A DNA stretch of 32,922 bases from Bacteroidia bacterium. GTDB lineage: Bacteria > Bacteroidota > Bacteroidia > Bacteroidales > Prolixibacteraceae. The stretch is taken from NCBI GenBank assembly GCA_026391655.1, contig JAPLDR010000140.1, positions 13,596 through 46,517 on the forward strand, written 5' to 3'. This document shows, in pieces, positions 24,292 through 32,839 of the stretch. Position numbers and translations under genes: made by a program. The notes beneath the pieces were generated by a model. The model did no database searches, had not been told where the DNA came from, and saw only the letters and a program-made list of their open reading frames with translations. The first letter of the stretch is position 1, and each line of letters starts with the position of its first letter.

Positions 24292-26220
24292 CTATTTTAT
24301 CCCAAGTTTATTATTATATTCAGTTAGTGATTCCAGTAAATTGGTCTTCACACTGATGAAATTTTCGATTCCGGCAGCTTTTAGATCGTCAGCACAAGCC
24401 GGAACCCCGGCAACTACAAAGATTGCGATTCCTTTCAACTGCCTGAATGCAAGGGGTGCAAATCCGGCATATTCTTCGTCGGAACTACAAATCACAACGA
24501 TATCAGCCTTGGCATCAAGCGAAGCTTTTACGCCTTCTTCTATCGTTTCGAATGCATTGTTGTCAACCACTTCATAACCTGCTACGGCAAAGAAATTACA
24601 GGCAAACTGAGCCCGGGCCTTACTGAAAACTATGCTTCCGATGGTGAGCATAAATGCTTTAGGCCGTTTATTCTTAGCAGAGAAACAATCGGTCGCATAC
24701 CTGAGTGCCTCAATTTGCTGGGCACTTCTATAGAATTTAATAGTCTCAACTTCAGCATCTTTATCCGTCTGATCGACAGCTTCGAATAACTGACTGTTCA
24801 AATCGCAACTAATTTGTTCCATGTAATTTGGAAACTGATTAACGCCCAAAAGGTTATCGCGACGTGTAGCAACCGCTTTGATACGTTTTGCAGCCATTTC
24901 TTTAACCTGAGACTGAACAAAACCTTCGCGGAAAGCAGCAATAAATCCACCTTTTTCCTGAATTTCGAGGAAAATTTTCCAAGCCTGTTCTGCAACTGAA
25001 GCGGTTAAAGTTTCGATATAATATGAACCCGCGGCAGGATCGGCAATTTTATCAAAATGAGCCTCTTCCTTCAGAACTGACTGCTGGTTGCGGGCAATTC
25101 GTTCGGCAAATTCTGTAGGCTGTTCATATACAGCATCAAACGGATGTATTGTCAATGAATCGGTGCCACCCAAAGTGGCCGACATTGCTTCTGTTTCTGT
25201 ACGCAGAAGATTTACATATGGGTCGTAAATAGTTTTATTCCAAATAGATGTCTCCGTGTGGATATGCATTCTGCCGGCGCAAAGGCAAACATCACCGCAA
25301 CAATTTTCCTCGCAATTGCAATCAGACCCACAATTACATTTTGGTTTGTATGCTTTTACAATATTTGCCCACAACATTCTGGCTGCCCGAAGTTTAGCAA
25401 TTTCCATAAAGTAATTGCCGCCAACACCAAAGTTAAATTTGATACGCGGAGCAACAACACTGGCATCTAATCCATTTTCTGTCAAACGGCTAAGATACTC
25501 AGCTCCTATTGCTAACGAAAAACCCATTTCCTGTACAATCGAGGCGCCGGCATTGTTAAAATTTTTTCCATTAACGCCAATCAACTGAATACCTTTATAT
25601 TCGGCAACTGACTCCAACACCTCTTTTACACGGATAAAAGCTTCCGTTTCGCTGGAGCAAAATTTTCCTCTGAGTGTAAAAACTCCGATCGGATCGAAAT
25701 TAACGGATGCTTTCACTTCATCAGGATTCGCTTTTTGATCTTTCAGAAAAGCAACCAAGCTGTTTACCAATGGCATGTTCTTACAATTCATCACAAAATT
25801 AACCTCGGTTTTTTCGAGACAAATTCCACGTAACAATTGTTTGAGATCAGCCAAACCGATTTCCTGACAGTTTCTAAATACAAAACCCACAGAAGTTACA
25901 CCTTTATTGAGGATGTCTAAAGCCTTTTGATTGGCATCGCCGAAATTGACAACTTCGATGTCCTGACGAACTAACCAGTTGTTTCCTGCTTTGCGATTAC
26001 CGCGAACATAGGGAAACTGACCGGGTAAAGTTCCTACAAATTCGAGTCCGTTCAGATTTTCTTCGCGATAATACGGACAGACGTTAATCCCCTCATTAGT
26101 ATGCCATATAAGGGTTTTGTCATAATCTTTGCCCTTGAGGTCTGCGTTAATCCGGGCTTCCCATGCCTCGGTCGTTACAGTGGGAAATTCCGAAAATAAT
26201 TTTATATCTTTCTCATTCAT
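24292..26220 (-). CDS. mutA: Methylmalonyl-CoA mutase small subunit
   Basis: The 642-aa non-catalytic partner of MutB in the heterodimeric mutase. The family is clear from the N-terminus (FPTVTTEAWEARINADLKG), YVRGNRKAGNNWLVRQDI, MEIAKLRAARMLWANIV, YDPYVNLLRTETEAMSATLGG and DPAAGSYYIETLT. The C-terminal domain lacks the DxHxxG cobalamin motif, normal for this subunit. Unusual: residues 295-314 hold eight cysteines (CNCGSDCNCEENCC... CLC), in a loop where relatives I recall have two or three. The frame is intact, unlike mutB just downstream. A -7 box TAACTTTG lies 31 bp upstream, facing a divergent MFS exporter gene. Confidence 0.95.
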   Translation of the reverse strand: MNEKDIKLFSEFPTVTTEAWEARINADLKGKDYDKTLIWHTNEGINVCPYYREENLNGLEFVGTLPGQFPYVRGNRKAGNNWLVRQDIEVVNFGDANQKALDILNKGVTSVGFVFRNCQEIGLADLKQLLRGICLEKTEVNFVMNCKNMPLVNSLVAFLKDQKANPDEVKASVNFDPIGVFTLRGKFCSSETEAFIRVKEVLESVAEYKGIQLIGVNGKNFNNAGASIVQEMGFSLAIGAEYLSRLTENGLDASVVAPRIKFNFGVGGNYFMEIAKLRAARMLWANIVKAYKPKCNCGSDCNCEENCCGDVCLCAGRMHIHTETSIWNKTIYDPYVNLLRTETEAMSATLGGTDSLTIHPFDAVYEQPTEFAERIARNQQSVLKEEAHFDKIADPAAGSYYIETLTASVAEQAWKIFLEIQEKGGFIAAFREGFVQSQVKEMAAKRIKAVATRRDNLLGVNQFPNYMEQISCDLNSQLFEAVDQTDKDAEVETIKFYRSAQQIEALRYATDCFSAKNKRPKAFMLTIGSIVFSKARAQFACNFFAVAGYEVVDNNAFETIEEGVKASLDAKADIVVICSSDEEYAGFAPLAFRQLKGIAIFVVAGVPACADDLKAAGIENFISVKTNLLESLTEYNNKLGIK

Positions 26221-26251
26221 AATAAAATAACTATTTGGAAAAATCGAGCTG

Positions 26252-26259
26252 CAAAGTTA
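26252..26259 (-). promoter_or_regulatory. -7 box TAACTTTG before mutA
   Basis: Read on the minus strand, TAACTTTG matches TAnnTTTG and ends 31 bp before the mutA start codon. No clear -33 TTG at normal spacing. Confidence 0.45.
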
Positions 26260-26329
26260 AAGGTTTAAAACTTAATAACCTGAAAAAGAGTTTGGTTTTT
26301 TATAATAAATGACAACAATCAGATTTTAC

Positions 26330-26337
26330 TATTTTTG
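26330..26337 (+). promoter_or_regulatory. -7 box TATTTTTG before the MFS exporter gene
   Basis: TATTTTTG matches TAnnTTTG and lies 27 bp before the ATG at 26365. It overlaps an in-frame TTG at 26335, which argues against that TTG as the start. Confidence 0.4.
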
Positions 26338-26364
26338 TCCGACCATCAATTTAAAATAAAGCTC

Positions 26365-27741
26365 ATGGAGCACATGACGAGCACACAGCGATCTGCCTTA
26401 ACCATTGCTGTATTAACTTCATTTTTAGCACCTTTTCTAATATCAGGTGTTAACATTGCATTACCCGCGATTGAAAAGGAGTTTGATCTGGATGCTGTTG
26501 CGCTTAGTTGGACGGTAACTTCCTACCTGTTATCCTCGGCGGTTTTTCTCCTTCCGATCGGGAAATTTGCTGATATTCGCGGACAAAAAAAGGTTTTCCA
26601 GGGAGGAATAGTCATTTTCACAATAGCGACAACCTTGTGTGGATTTGCCCCAAGTGGTATGATGCTCATTATATTAAGAGTTATTCAAGGCTTAGGTGCT
26701 TCAATGGCATTGACCACAAACACACCTATACTTGTTTCAGTATTTCCGCCTGCTGAACGCGGCAAAGTACTGGGCTTTAATGTTGCTGCAGTCTATCTTG
26801 GTCTGTCGATGGGGCCATTTATCGGCGGATTTCTGACACAATATTTCGGATGGCGTAGTATATTTCTTTTTTGTGTACCACTGGGAATTGTTGCGATTCT
26901 GCTGGCATTTTTCAAATTGAAGACCTCAACGGCTACCAGAATCCCAGGCAAGATTGATCACATCGGGGCACTTTATTATTCGGCAGGACTCATTGCGATC
27001 GTTTACAGCTCATCAAACCTGAATAAATCCTTTGGCTGGCCGCTGCTCATGACCGGTATCATGTTCTTGATCCTCTTTGTTATCCGATGTAAAAAATCAC
27101 CTGATCCGATTTTTGAGATCACTCTTTTCACACGAAACCGTTTATTTGCCTTTTCGAATATCGCAGCCTTAATCAATTATAGCGCCACATTTTCGCTGGT
27201 TTTCCTCATGAGCCTTTTCCTTCAGAAGATTAAGGGATTCACTCCGCAACAGGCCGGAATGATCATTGTCGCTCAGCCTTTGATGATGACTATCCTCTCC
27301 CCTTTCGCGGGTAAACTCTCCGACAGGATTGAACCACGGAAACTGGCTACGGCCGGTATGTTAATCAGTGCTATCGGATTGTTTATGCTCAGTTTTATTG
27401 GTCAGCAAACTCCTGTTTATGTGATTGTTGCTATTTTAATCCTAATGGGAATTGGTTTCGGACTGTTTTCTTCACCGAATATGAATACGATTATGAGTTC
27501 CGTTGACAAGAAACAATTAGGAATTGCCTCCGGAACCTCTTCCACGATGCGTGTGGTTGGCCAGATGGTGAGTATGATGATCGCGACCCTTATTTTTTCG
27601 CTTTACTTTTCGGGGACGCATATTACTGAAGTAGATAACACATTATTCAATAGTAGCATCCGACTTTTATTTACAATTTCCGGTTTAATTTGTCTCGCAG
27701 GTGTTTATTTTTCGAATAGCCGGGGCAATCTGAGAATATGA
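26365..27741 (+). CDS. MFS transporter, DHA2 (14-helix drug exporter) type
   Basis: A 458-aa proton-driven major facilitator of the EmrB/QacA class. The start at ATG 26365 (MEHMTSTQRSALTIAV) is preferred to an in-frame TTG at 26335 that sits in a promoter box; ATG 26374 is also possible. Diagnostic features: helix 1 with SGVNIALPAIEKEFDLD, the motif A loop GKFADIRGQKKVF, motif B LRVIQGLGASMALT, and motif C GLSMGPFIGGFLTQYFGWRSIF. About 13-14 hydrophobic helices are visible to the C-terminus. Substrates cannot be told from sequence; such proteins export drugs or metabolites. It is divergent from mutA. The stop overlaps a spurious ATG frame. Confidence 0.92.
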   Translation: MEHMTSTQRSALTIAVLTSFLAPFLISGVNIALPAIEKEFDLDAVALSWTVTSYLLSSAVFLLPIGKFADIRGQKKVFQGGIVIFTIATTLCGFAPSGMMLIILRVIQGLGASMALTTNTPILVSVFPPAERGKVLGFNVAAVYLGLSMGPFIGGFLTQYFGWRSIFLFCVPLGIVAILLAFFKLKTSTATRIPGKIDHIGALYYSAGLIAIVYSSSNLNKSFGWPLLMTGIMFLILFVIRCKKSPDPIFEITLFTRNRLFAFSNIAALINYSATFSLVFLMSLFLQKIKGFTPQQAGMIIVAQPLMMTILSPFAGKLSDRIEPRKLATAGMLISAIGLFMLSFIGQQTPVYVIVAILILMGIGFGLFSSPNMNTIMSSVDKKQLGIASGTSSTMRVVGQMVSMMIATLIFSLYFSGTHITEVDNTLFNSSIRLLFTISGLICLAGVYFSNSRGNLRI

Positions 27742-28018
27742 AGCTCTATCCTTTTAATGATTTGAACAATAAGGTAATTAGCCGCTGGCGACAGGCATCT
27801 GGCAGCCTTCAAAAGATAATAGTCATAAGTGAATTAGAAGGAAGTTCGAGGTATTATTGCCCAAGTCAATTTCCAGTCTATTGGGCAATTACCACAATCT
27901 TATTTGATCACGAGCCAGTTGCAAGTCGCAAAATGCCAGTCACAAATTCTAAACTTTAAAGCTGGTACAATTGTTGCCCTAATAAATAGGTTATAAAACC
28001 ACTTACAGTGTGATTGAC
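27742..28018. other. Gene-free spacer with CTGGCA-rich inverted repeat pair
   Basis: CTGGCA-rich segments at 27781-27809 and 27912-27945 are oppositely oriented. Between them ATTGCCCAA (27856-27864) pairs perfectly with TTGGGCAAT (27881-27889). A 73-codon frame overlapping the exporter stop is composed of this repeat sequence and is not a gene. Confidence 0.55.
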
Positions 28019-28687
28019 ATGAGAAAATTTAAATATTATATACCCACTTTATTATTATTCAATACTTTAGCAGTTTTTGGTTTTTCCCAGAACCTCAACA
28101 GATTTGCAATTAGGGAAGATAACTCTCCGTATTTGTCTGATCTGGAGCGCGAGGTAGTAGAAGAACTCAATCTGGCCAGATCGCAACCAACCGAATATGC
28201 CAGTTTTCTTATCGAGTACTCCAAATTATTCGTTGGGAGAGAGTTACAAGAACCCGGAGAAATTACCATTATGACCAGTGAAGGCAGAAGCGCAGTAAAC
28301 GAAGCCATCAGATTTCTGAGAAATCAAAAATCATTGTCTTACTTAATCGCATCAAAAGGGATGAGCAGAGCTGCATTGGATATGGTTCGGATGCAGGAAA
28401 CAACCTCTCAGACCGGGCATAAAGGCAGAGATGGGAGCAAGTTCACTGATCGGATCAGCCGATACGGAACATGGGGAGGTTCGTGTTCCGAAAATATCGA
28501 CTATGGGAATAATACAGCCCGGAAAATAGTCATGGCACTGATTATCGATGACGGAGTAAGTAACCGCGGCCACCGTAAAAGCATTTTTAATCCTGGTTAT
28601 AAACGAGTCGGTATAGCATGTGGCCGACACCAAACTTACGACTACATGTGCGTCATTGAGTATGCTGTGAGTTATACTGAAAAGTAG
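28019..28687 (+). CDS. Secreted CAP/SCP-domain protein
   Basis: A 222-aa exported protein of the CAP (SCP/PR-1/Ag5) superfamily. I use the ATG at 28019, which opens on the signal peptide MRKFKYYIPTLLLFNTLAVF ending near FGFSQ; the GTG at 28010 adds three residues. The CAP domain covers about 40-220: an N-terminal helix LNLARSQPTEYASFL, then GHKGRDGS (His134), SCSENIDYG (Glu158) and NRGHRKSIFNPGYKRVGI (His185), the usual cavity residues. Three cysteines (156, 201, 211) could form a disulfide. Bacterial CAP proteins have poorly known roles. It is flanked on both sides by CTGGCA-type repeats and is convergent with the MATE gene. Confidence 0.88.
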   Translation: MRKFKYYIPTLLLFNTLAVFGFSQNLNRFAIREDNSPYLSDLEREVVEELNLARSQPTEYASFLIEYSKLFVGRELQEPGEITIMTSEGRSAVNEAIRFLRNQKSLSYLIASKGMSRAALDMVRMQETTSQTGHKGRDGSKFTDRISRYGTWGGSCSENIDYGNNTARKIVMALIIDDGVSNRGHRKSIFNPGYKRVGIACGRHQTYDYMCVIEYAVSYTEK

Positions 28688-28689
28688 CT

Positions 28690-28740
28690 ACGGCTAGCGA
28701 CTGGCATCTTGCGGCTGGCTGGTAATTCGCAAGCTGGCAA
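28690..28740. repeat. CTGGCA-rich repeat between convergent CAP and MATE genes
   Basis: The stretch reads GCGACTGGCATCTTGCGGCT, then GGCTGGTAATTCGCAAGCTG and GCAAAGC. It shares words with copies at 27781-27809, 27912-27945 and 3285-3441. A GGAAAA/TTTTTCC palindrome at 28755-28767 follows and may serve as a weak terminator. Confidence 0.5.
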
Positions 28741-28789
28741 AGCACACGACTAAAGGAAAATTTTTCCGAAAAAAGGTTAAAATACTTAT

Positions 28790-30118
28790 TTAAACCACTT
28801 TACTTCTCCAGTTCCCCTTTTTAAGGTACCAATACGATAGAATCCCGATTAAAGTACTATAAACAAACTCTGCAGTCCAGACATATTCAATTTTCAACTG
28901 AAGTTTAACGGCAAACAACCATGCGCACGTAAGGTAAGTAACAAGTGTAATCATCTCAATTCCAAGAGCAAATTTGGTGTTGGCCGTTCCAAGAACTCCG
29001 TTAAACAGGATACTCATTGCCATAAAGAGGAAAGTGGCTGCAAGAATTATATAATAGGAAGGAACCGTGGCTTCTATCAACGACAAATCGTTGGTGTAAA
29101 CGGAGATTGCCTGTCGCGGGAAAAGAGCTGCAAGCGAAACTGTTATTACCATTGCAGCTATACTGAACTTCATGATCTTTTTAATAATGGGCAGCACCAG
29201 AAAAGGCTTACCTTCTCCCAACGCATTACTAACCAACGTACTCGTAACAGAACACAATGCCCAGCCAGGAATCATCAACATCAAATAAAGGCTCCGGATA
29301 ATGTTTGAAACTGCCAACGACCGCTCTCCCATTTTTTCAATGAACATGAAAAAAACAAACCAGCTTCCAAGTGAAAAAACATATTGAAACATTACAAAAA
29401 CCGATATCCCCAAAGTACTTTTAATAATCTCAAAGTCAGGTTTAAGCAGCTTAAAAAGGATATATTGCTTCAGACGCGGGTTGCGCCAGGTAATAAAAAC
29501 AAAAAACAGCAGGGCACAAACTTCGGAGATTGAAGAAGCAATACCTGCTCCCTGAATTCCCAACCGGGGAAATCCCCAATGTCCAAAAATCAAGGCATAG
29601 TCGAGGATAACATTGACACCTGCCATTATAGCAGAACTGATACTCAAATACTTTGTAAAGGCAATACCTGTGTAAAACGACCTGAAAAGGAGTCCTGCTG
29701 AAGCAAAAAACAACCCTAAAACACGGTAAACAAGAAAGGTTGAACTTGCTTTAAAAACAGCCTCCGATGCCATAAAGGGTTTCAGCAGAGCTGGTCCGAA
29801 GAAAATCACAACTAAGGTGATAACCAGTGAGGTTATTCCCAAAAAGTAAAAGCTGTTGTCAAAAATCCGTCCGATTGCCAGGTAGTTTTTTTCACCATTC
29901 CGACGGGCGACAAGAATCTGAACTCCTGTTGTAAATCCGAAACCTACCATAAACAAGGTAGTGTACAAAAGACCACCAATCGCAGAAGCGCCAAGTTCCA
30001 CCTCTCCCACCCGACCTAAAAAGGCCGTATCGGTAACATTGACAATATTCTGAGCGACCAGGCTCAACATGATCGGCCAGGCGATATCCCAGATTTTGCG
30101 GGAGGAGGGTAAAGACAT
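28790..30118 (-). CDS. MATE family efflux transporter
   Basis: A 442-aa cation-coupled multidrug and toxin extrusion protein with about twelve hydrophobic helices. The N-terminus (IWDIAWPIMLSLVAQNIVNVTDTAFLGR) is diagnostic: the WPIMLS start of helix 1 and the D-T-AFLGR loop. GFTTGVQILVARRNGE marks the end of helix 2, and a second-half repeat has SLYLMLMIPGWALCSVTSTLVSNALGEGK. Substrate is unknown. It lies 142 bp downstream of acs on the same strand, with no clear terminator between, and is convergent with the CAP gene. Confidence 0.94.
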   Translation of the reverse strand: MSLPSSRKIWDIAWPIMLSLVAQNIVNVTDTAFLGRVGEVELGASAIGGLLYTTLFMVGFGFTTGVQILVARRNGEKNYLAIGRIFDNSFYFLGITSLVITLVVIFFGPALLKPFMASEAVFKASSTFLVYRVLGLFFASAGLLFRSFYTGIAFTKYLSISSAIMAGVNVILDYALIFGHWGFPRLGIQGAGIASSISEVCALLFFVFITWRNPRLKQYILFKLLKPDFEIIKSTLGISVFVMFQYVFSLGSWFVFFMFIEKMGERSLAVSNIIRSLYLMLMIPGWALCSVTSTLVSNALGEGKPFLVLPIIKKIMKFSIAAMVITVSLAALFPRQAISVYTNDLSLIEATVPSYYIILAATFLFMAMSILFNGVLGTANTKFALGIEMITLVTYLTCAWLFAVKLQLKIEYVWTAEFVYSTLIGILSYWYLKKGNWRSKVV

Positions 30119-30260
30119 AGAATTGGTAAAGTATCAACAATAAACCAGTGACAACCGAAGTCCGCCAAAGTTAACAATTACTCAGGCATAGAGGCTATAG
30201 GTTTATATGTTTTAGGAAAAACCAAAAGTCTTCAGCCTTCAGTCCAAACAATCTAAATAC

Positions 30261-32156
30261 TTACTCTTCCAGTGTGCTCAGATCACCTTCCGGTAGTCCT
30301 AATGCCCTCGCTTTTAAAACTCTCCGCATAATTTTTCCACTTCTGGTTTTAGGAAGTTGATCGATAAAGGTGATCTCTTCGGGACGGGCAATGGGGCCAA
30401 GATGTTCAACCATATGCATGATCATCTCATGTTCAAGTTCTTTACTTGCCGTATACCCCACACGCAATACTGCCACAATATGGATGCAGTTTCCTTTCAA
30501 ATCGTGTGGTAGAGCTATGGCTGCTGATTCTGCAACAGCGGGATGACTTGCCATAACACTCTCTATTTCTGCGGTTCCCAAACGATAACCACTAACTTTA
30601 ATCACATCATCCGTGCGACCTATAATCCGAAAATATCCATCCTCGTCTTTTTTGGCTGAATCACCTGTAAGATACCATCCCTGTTTTTCGTATTTTTTCC
30701 AGTAAGTATCAATAAACCGCTGCGGATCGCGGAAAATACCGGCAGTCATTCCCGGCCATGGAGTTTTTATAACCAGCGTCCCTTCCTCACCAGCTTTTAC
30801 TTTATTACCCTTATCATCCACAACATCTATTACATTACCAAAGAATGGTTTAGAGGCAGAACCTGGCTTTAATGGACTGATTGGCAGCGGAGTAATCATA
30901 AAACCGCCCGTTTCAGTCTGCCACCAGGTATCGATAATCGGACATTTCTCGCGGCCTACCGCTTTGTAATACCACCGCCATGCTTCAGGGCTGATTGGTT
31001 CACCAACAGTGCCAAGCAACCTCAATGAGCTAATATCATTGCGATTAGGCCACGAATCGCCGAAACGCATTAAACTACGGATAGCAGTTGGTGAGGTATA
31101 AAGGATGTTAATACCATACTTCTCCACCATTTTCCACCACCTGTCGGGATAAGGATAAGTCGGGGCACCTTCGTAAAGCATCACCGTGGCACCGTTCATC
31201 AAAGGCCCGTAAACAATGTAGCTGTGACCTGTGATCCAGCCCGGATCGGCCGCACACCAATAACGGTCCTCGGGTTTGATATCAAAAACCATACGATGGG
31301 TAGTTGAGGAGTAAACGCTGAAACCACCATGCGTATGAACCAACGCTTTCGGTTTCCCTGTAGATCCTGAGGTATAGAGTAGAAACAACATTTCGGAGGA
31401 GTCCATCTGCTCGGTTTCACATTTATTGGCAGCAATTGGAAGTGCCTTAAGCTCGTGTAACCAATAGTCGCGCCCACTTTCCATATACACTTCAGCGCCT
31501 GTTCGTTTTACCGTGATGCAAATTTCCATAGTAGGAGATAATTCCATCGCCTTGTTCACAACACTTTTCATTTCGACCACTTTACCACGACGATATCCGC
31601 CATCGGCAGTAATCACGATCCGGCTGTTCGCGTCGTTGATCCGGTCGGCAAGCGCTTCGTGACTAAAACCGCCGTAAACGACACTGTGGACTGCACCTAT
31701 TTTTGCATAGGCGAGCATCGCGATGATCTGCTCCGGAATCTGGGGCATGTAGATCGTAACTACTTCCCCTTTCTTAGCTCCCATACTTTTCAGAATATTG
31801 GCAAACTGACAAACTTCGCGATTGAGCGCATGGTAAGAAAATGTCTTAACATCACCCGGCTCACCTTCCCAAATCAGCGCCAGCTTATTCCGGTTTGCGT
31901 TTTCCAAATGGCGGTCGATAGCATTCAGTACGATATTGGTTTTGCCTCCTACAAACCAATTGAAAAACGGGGCATTACTCTGATCTAAAACCTGATCCCA
32001 TTTTTTATACCACGAAAGGTTTTCTGCTTGTTCAGCCCAAAACTGTTCGGGATTTTCAATAGACCAGGCATACAATTTCTCGTATTCCTGAATATTTGCC
32101 TGTTCAATTACCGCTTGCGAGGGGTAATAAATTTTCTCATCACTGTTGTTTTCCAT
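30261..32156 (-). CDS. acs: Acetyl-CoA synthetase (AMP-forming)
   Basis: Activates acetate to acetyl-CoA through acetyl-AMP. The 631-aa length is normal. The adenylate-forming motifs are in order: LYTSGSTGKPKALVHTHGG (P-loop), WWQTETGGF (acetate and AMP pocket), YLTGDSAKKDEDGYFRIIGR with the hinge Asp, and PKTRSGKIMRR with Lys608, the catalytic lysine that is inactivated by acetylation in characterised Acs proteins. The ACS-specific N-terminal domain (FWAEQAENLSWYKKWDQVLD) is present, which separates it from longer-chain acyl-CoA synthetases, although propionate use is possible. It is divergent from the dinD remnant with only 5 bp between start codons, so its promoter must lie within that remnant. 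Confidence 0.95.
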   Translation of the reverse strand: MENNSDEKIYYPSQAVIEQANIQEYEKLYAWSIENPEQFWAEQAENLSWYKKWDQVLDQSNAPFFNWFVGGKTNIVLNAIDRHLENANRNKLALIWEGEPGDVKTFSYHALNREVCQFANILKSMGAKKGEVVTIYMPQIPEQIIAMLAYAKIGAVHSVVYGGFSHEALADRINDANSRIVITADGGYRRGKVVEMKSVVNKAMELSPTMEICITVKRTGAEVYMESGRDYWLHELKALPIAANKCETEQMDSSEMLFLLYTSGSTGKPKALVHTHGGFSVYSSTTHRMVFDIKPEDRYWCAADPGWITGHSYIVYGPLMNGATVMLYEGAPTYPYPDRWWKMVEKYGINILYTSPTAIRSLMRFGDSWPNRNDISSLRLLGTVGEPISPEAWRWYYKAVGREKCPIIDTWWQTETGGFMITPLPISPLKPGSASKPFFGNVIDVVDDKGNKVKAGEEGTLVIKTPWPGMTAGIFRDPQRFIDTYWKKYEKQGWYLTGDSAKKDEDGYFRIIGRTDDVIKVSGYRLGTAEIESVMASHPAVAESAAIALPHDLKGNCIHIVAVLRVGYTASKELEHEMIMHMVEHLGPIARPEEITFIDQLPKTRSGKIMRRVLKARALGLPEGDLSTLEE

Positions 32157-32161
32157 GATAG

Positions 32162-32775
32162 GTGATTGATTTTATAATTAATTGCTTTTACCTGCGATAC
32201 AAACAACTATTCGGGGATAAAGTTTTTTGGACAAATTTTAGGACTAAAGATACCGACTTCAGAAATTTTCAATCAGTCATCAATAAGGCGAAAGAAGCGT
32301 GTTTGAACAGTGGTCAGTTAATCGACGATCACATCGTTGATTTCAACGAGGAGATAATCCATGGCAAAGGAGCGAAACAAGTTTACCCAAGCGTAAAATT
32401 AAGTCGTTATGCTTGTTATCTGATTATGCCATTTTTCAAAACCATGGCTATAAAGGTTTGTATGGAGGACTGGATGCCAAAGATATACACAAAAAGAAAG
32501 GCCTTACTAAAAGTCAGCAGATACTCGACCATATGGGAAGCACAGAATTAGCAGCCAATTTGTTCCGTGCTACCCAAACCGAAGAAAAGTTACGGCGTGA
32601 GAATATACAGGGCAAACAAAAAGCCAATCAAACCCATTTCGAAGTAGGTAAAAAAGTACGCCAGACCATTAAAGAAATTGGTGGTACAATGCCTGAAAAC
32701 CTGCCAGTTGCCGATAGTATTAAGACATTGGAAAAGAAAAAGGAAATACCTCAATTGAAAAAAGGAAAACACTGA
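32162..32775 (+). pseudogene. dinD: Remnant of DNA-damage-inducible protein D
   Basis: DinD is an SOS-regulated protein that in E. coli affects RecA filaments. Two frames hold its pieces. The first (about 32207-32422) resembles the N-terminal half: FGDKVFW, DFRNFQSVINKAKEACLNSG and VKLSRYACYL. The second (32422-32775) gives the C-terminal half: DYAIFQNHGYKGLYGGLDAK, then HKKKGLTKSQQILDHMGSTE, LAANLFRATQTEEKLRR and VGKKVRQTIKEIGGTMPE. Between CYL and DYAIF about 70 residues of the E. coli-type protein (including the QNGDP...GQTYFA stretch) are missing, and the frame shifts. The N-terminus has no recognisable native start, and the WSARDL region is also damaged. It is therefore a degraded copy. 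The downstream hairpin overlaps its stop codon. Confidence 0.88.
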
Positions 32776-32811
32776 TATGCAGAGAAAAGACAATGTCATT
32801 TCTCTGCATAT
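32775..32811. terminator. Bidirectional terminator between dinD remnant and prfB
   Basis: ATATGCAGAGAAA (32775-32787) pairs perfectly over 13 bp with TTTCTCTGCATAT (32799-32811); the loop holds a smaller GAC-AAT-GTC hairpin. It starts on the last base of the dinD stop codon and lies between convergent genes. T-rich tracts follow on both strands (TATTTG on plus, GTTTTCC on minus). Confidence 0.7.
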
Positions 32812-32839
32812 ATTTGACAACCAAGTAATTTAACAGATT

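Noticed and set aside
27738-27959. 73-codon frame overlapping the MFS stop codon as ATGA
   Set aside because: Its sequence is made of the CTGGCA-type repeat pair and a hairpin, with no signal peptide, domain or codon pattern; it is repeat DNA read as protein.
32590-32820. 76-codon minus-strand frame opposite the dinD remnant
   Set aside because: It is the antisense of conserved DinD coding sequence and runs through the terminator hairpin.
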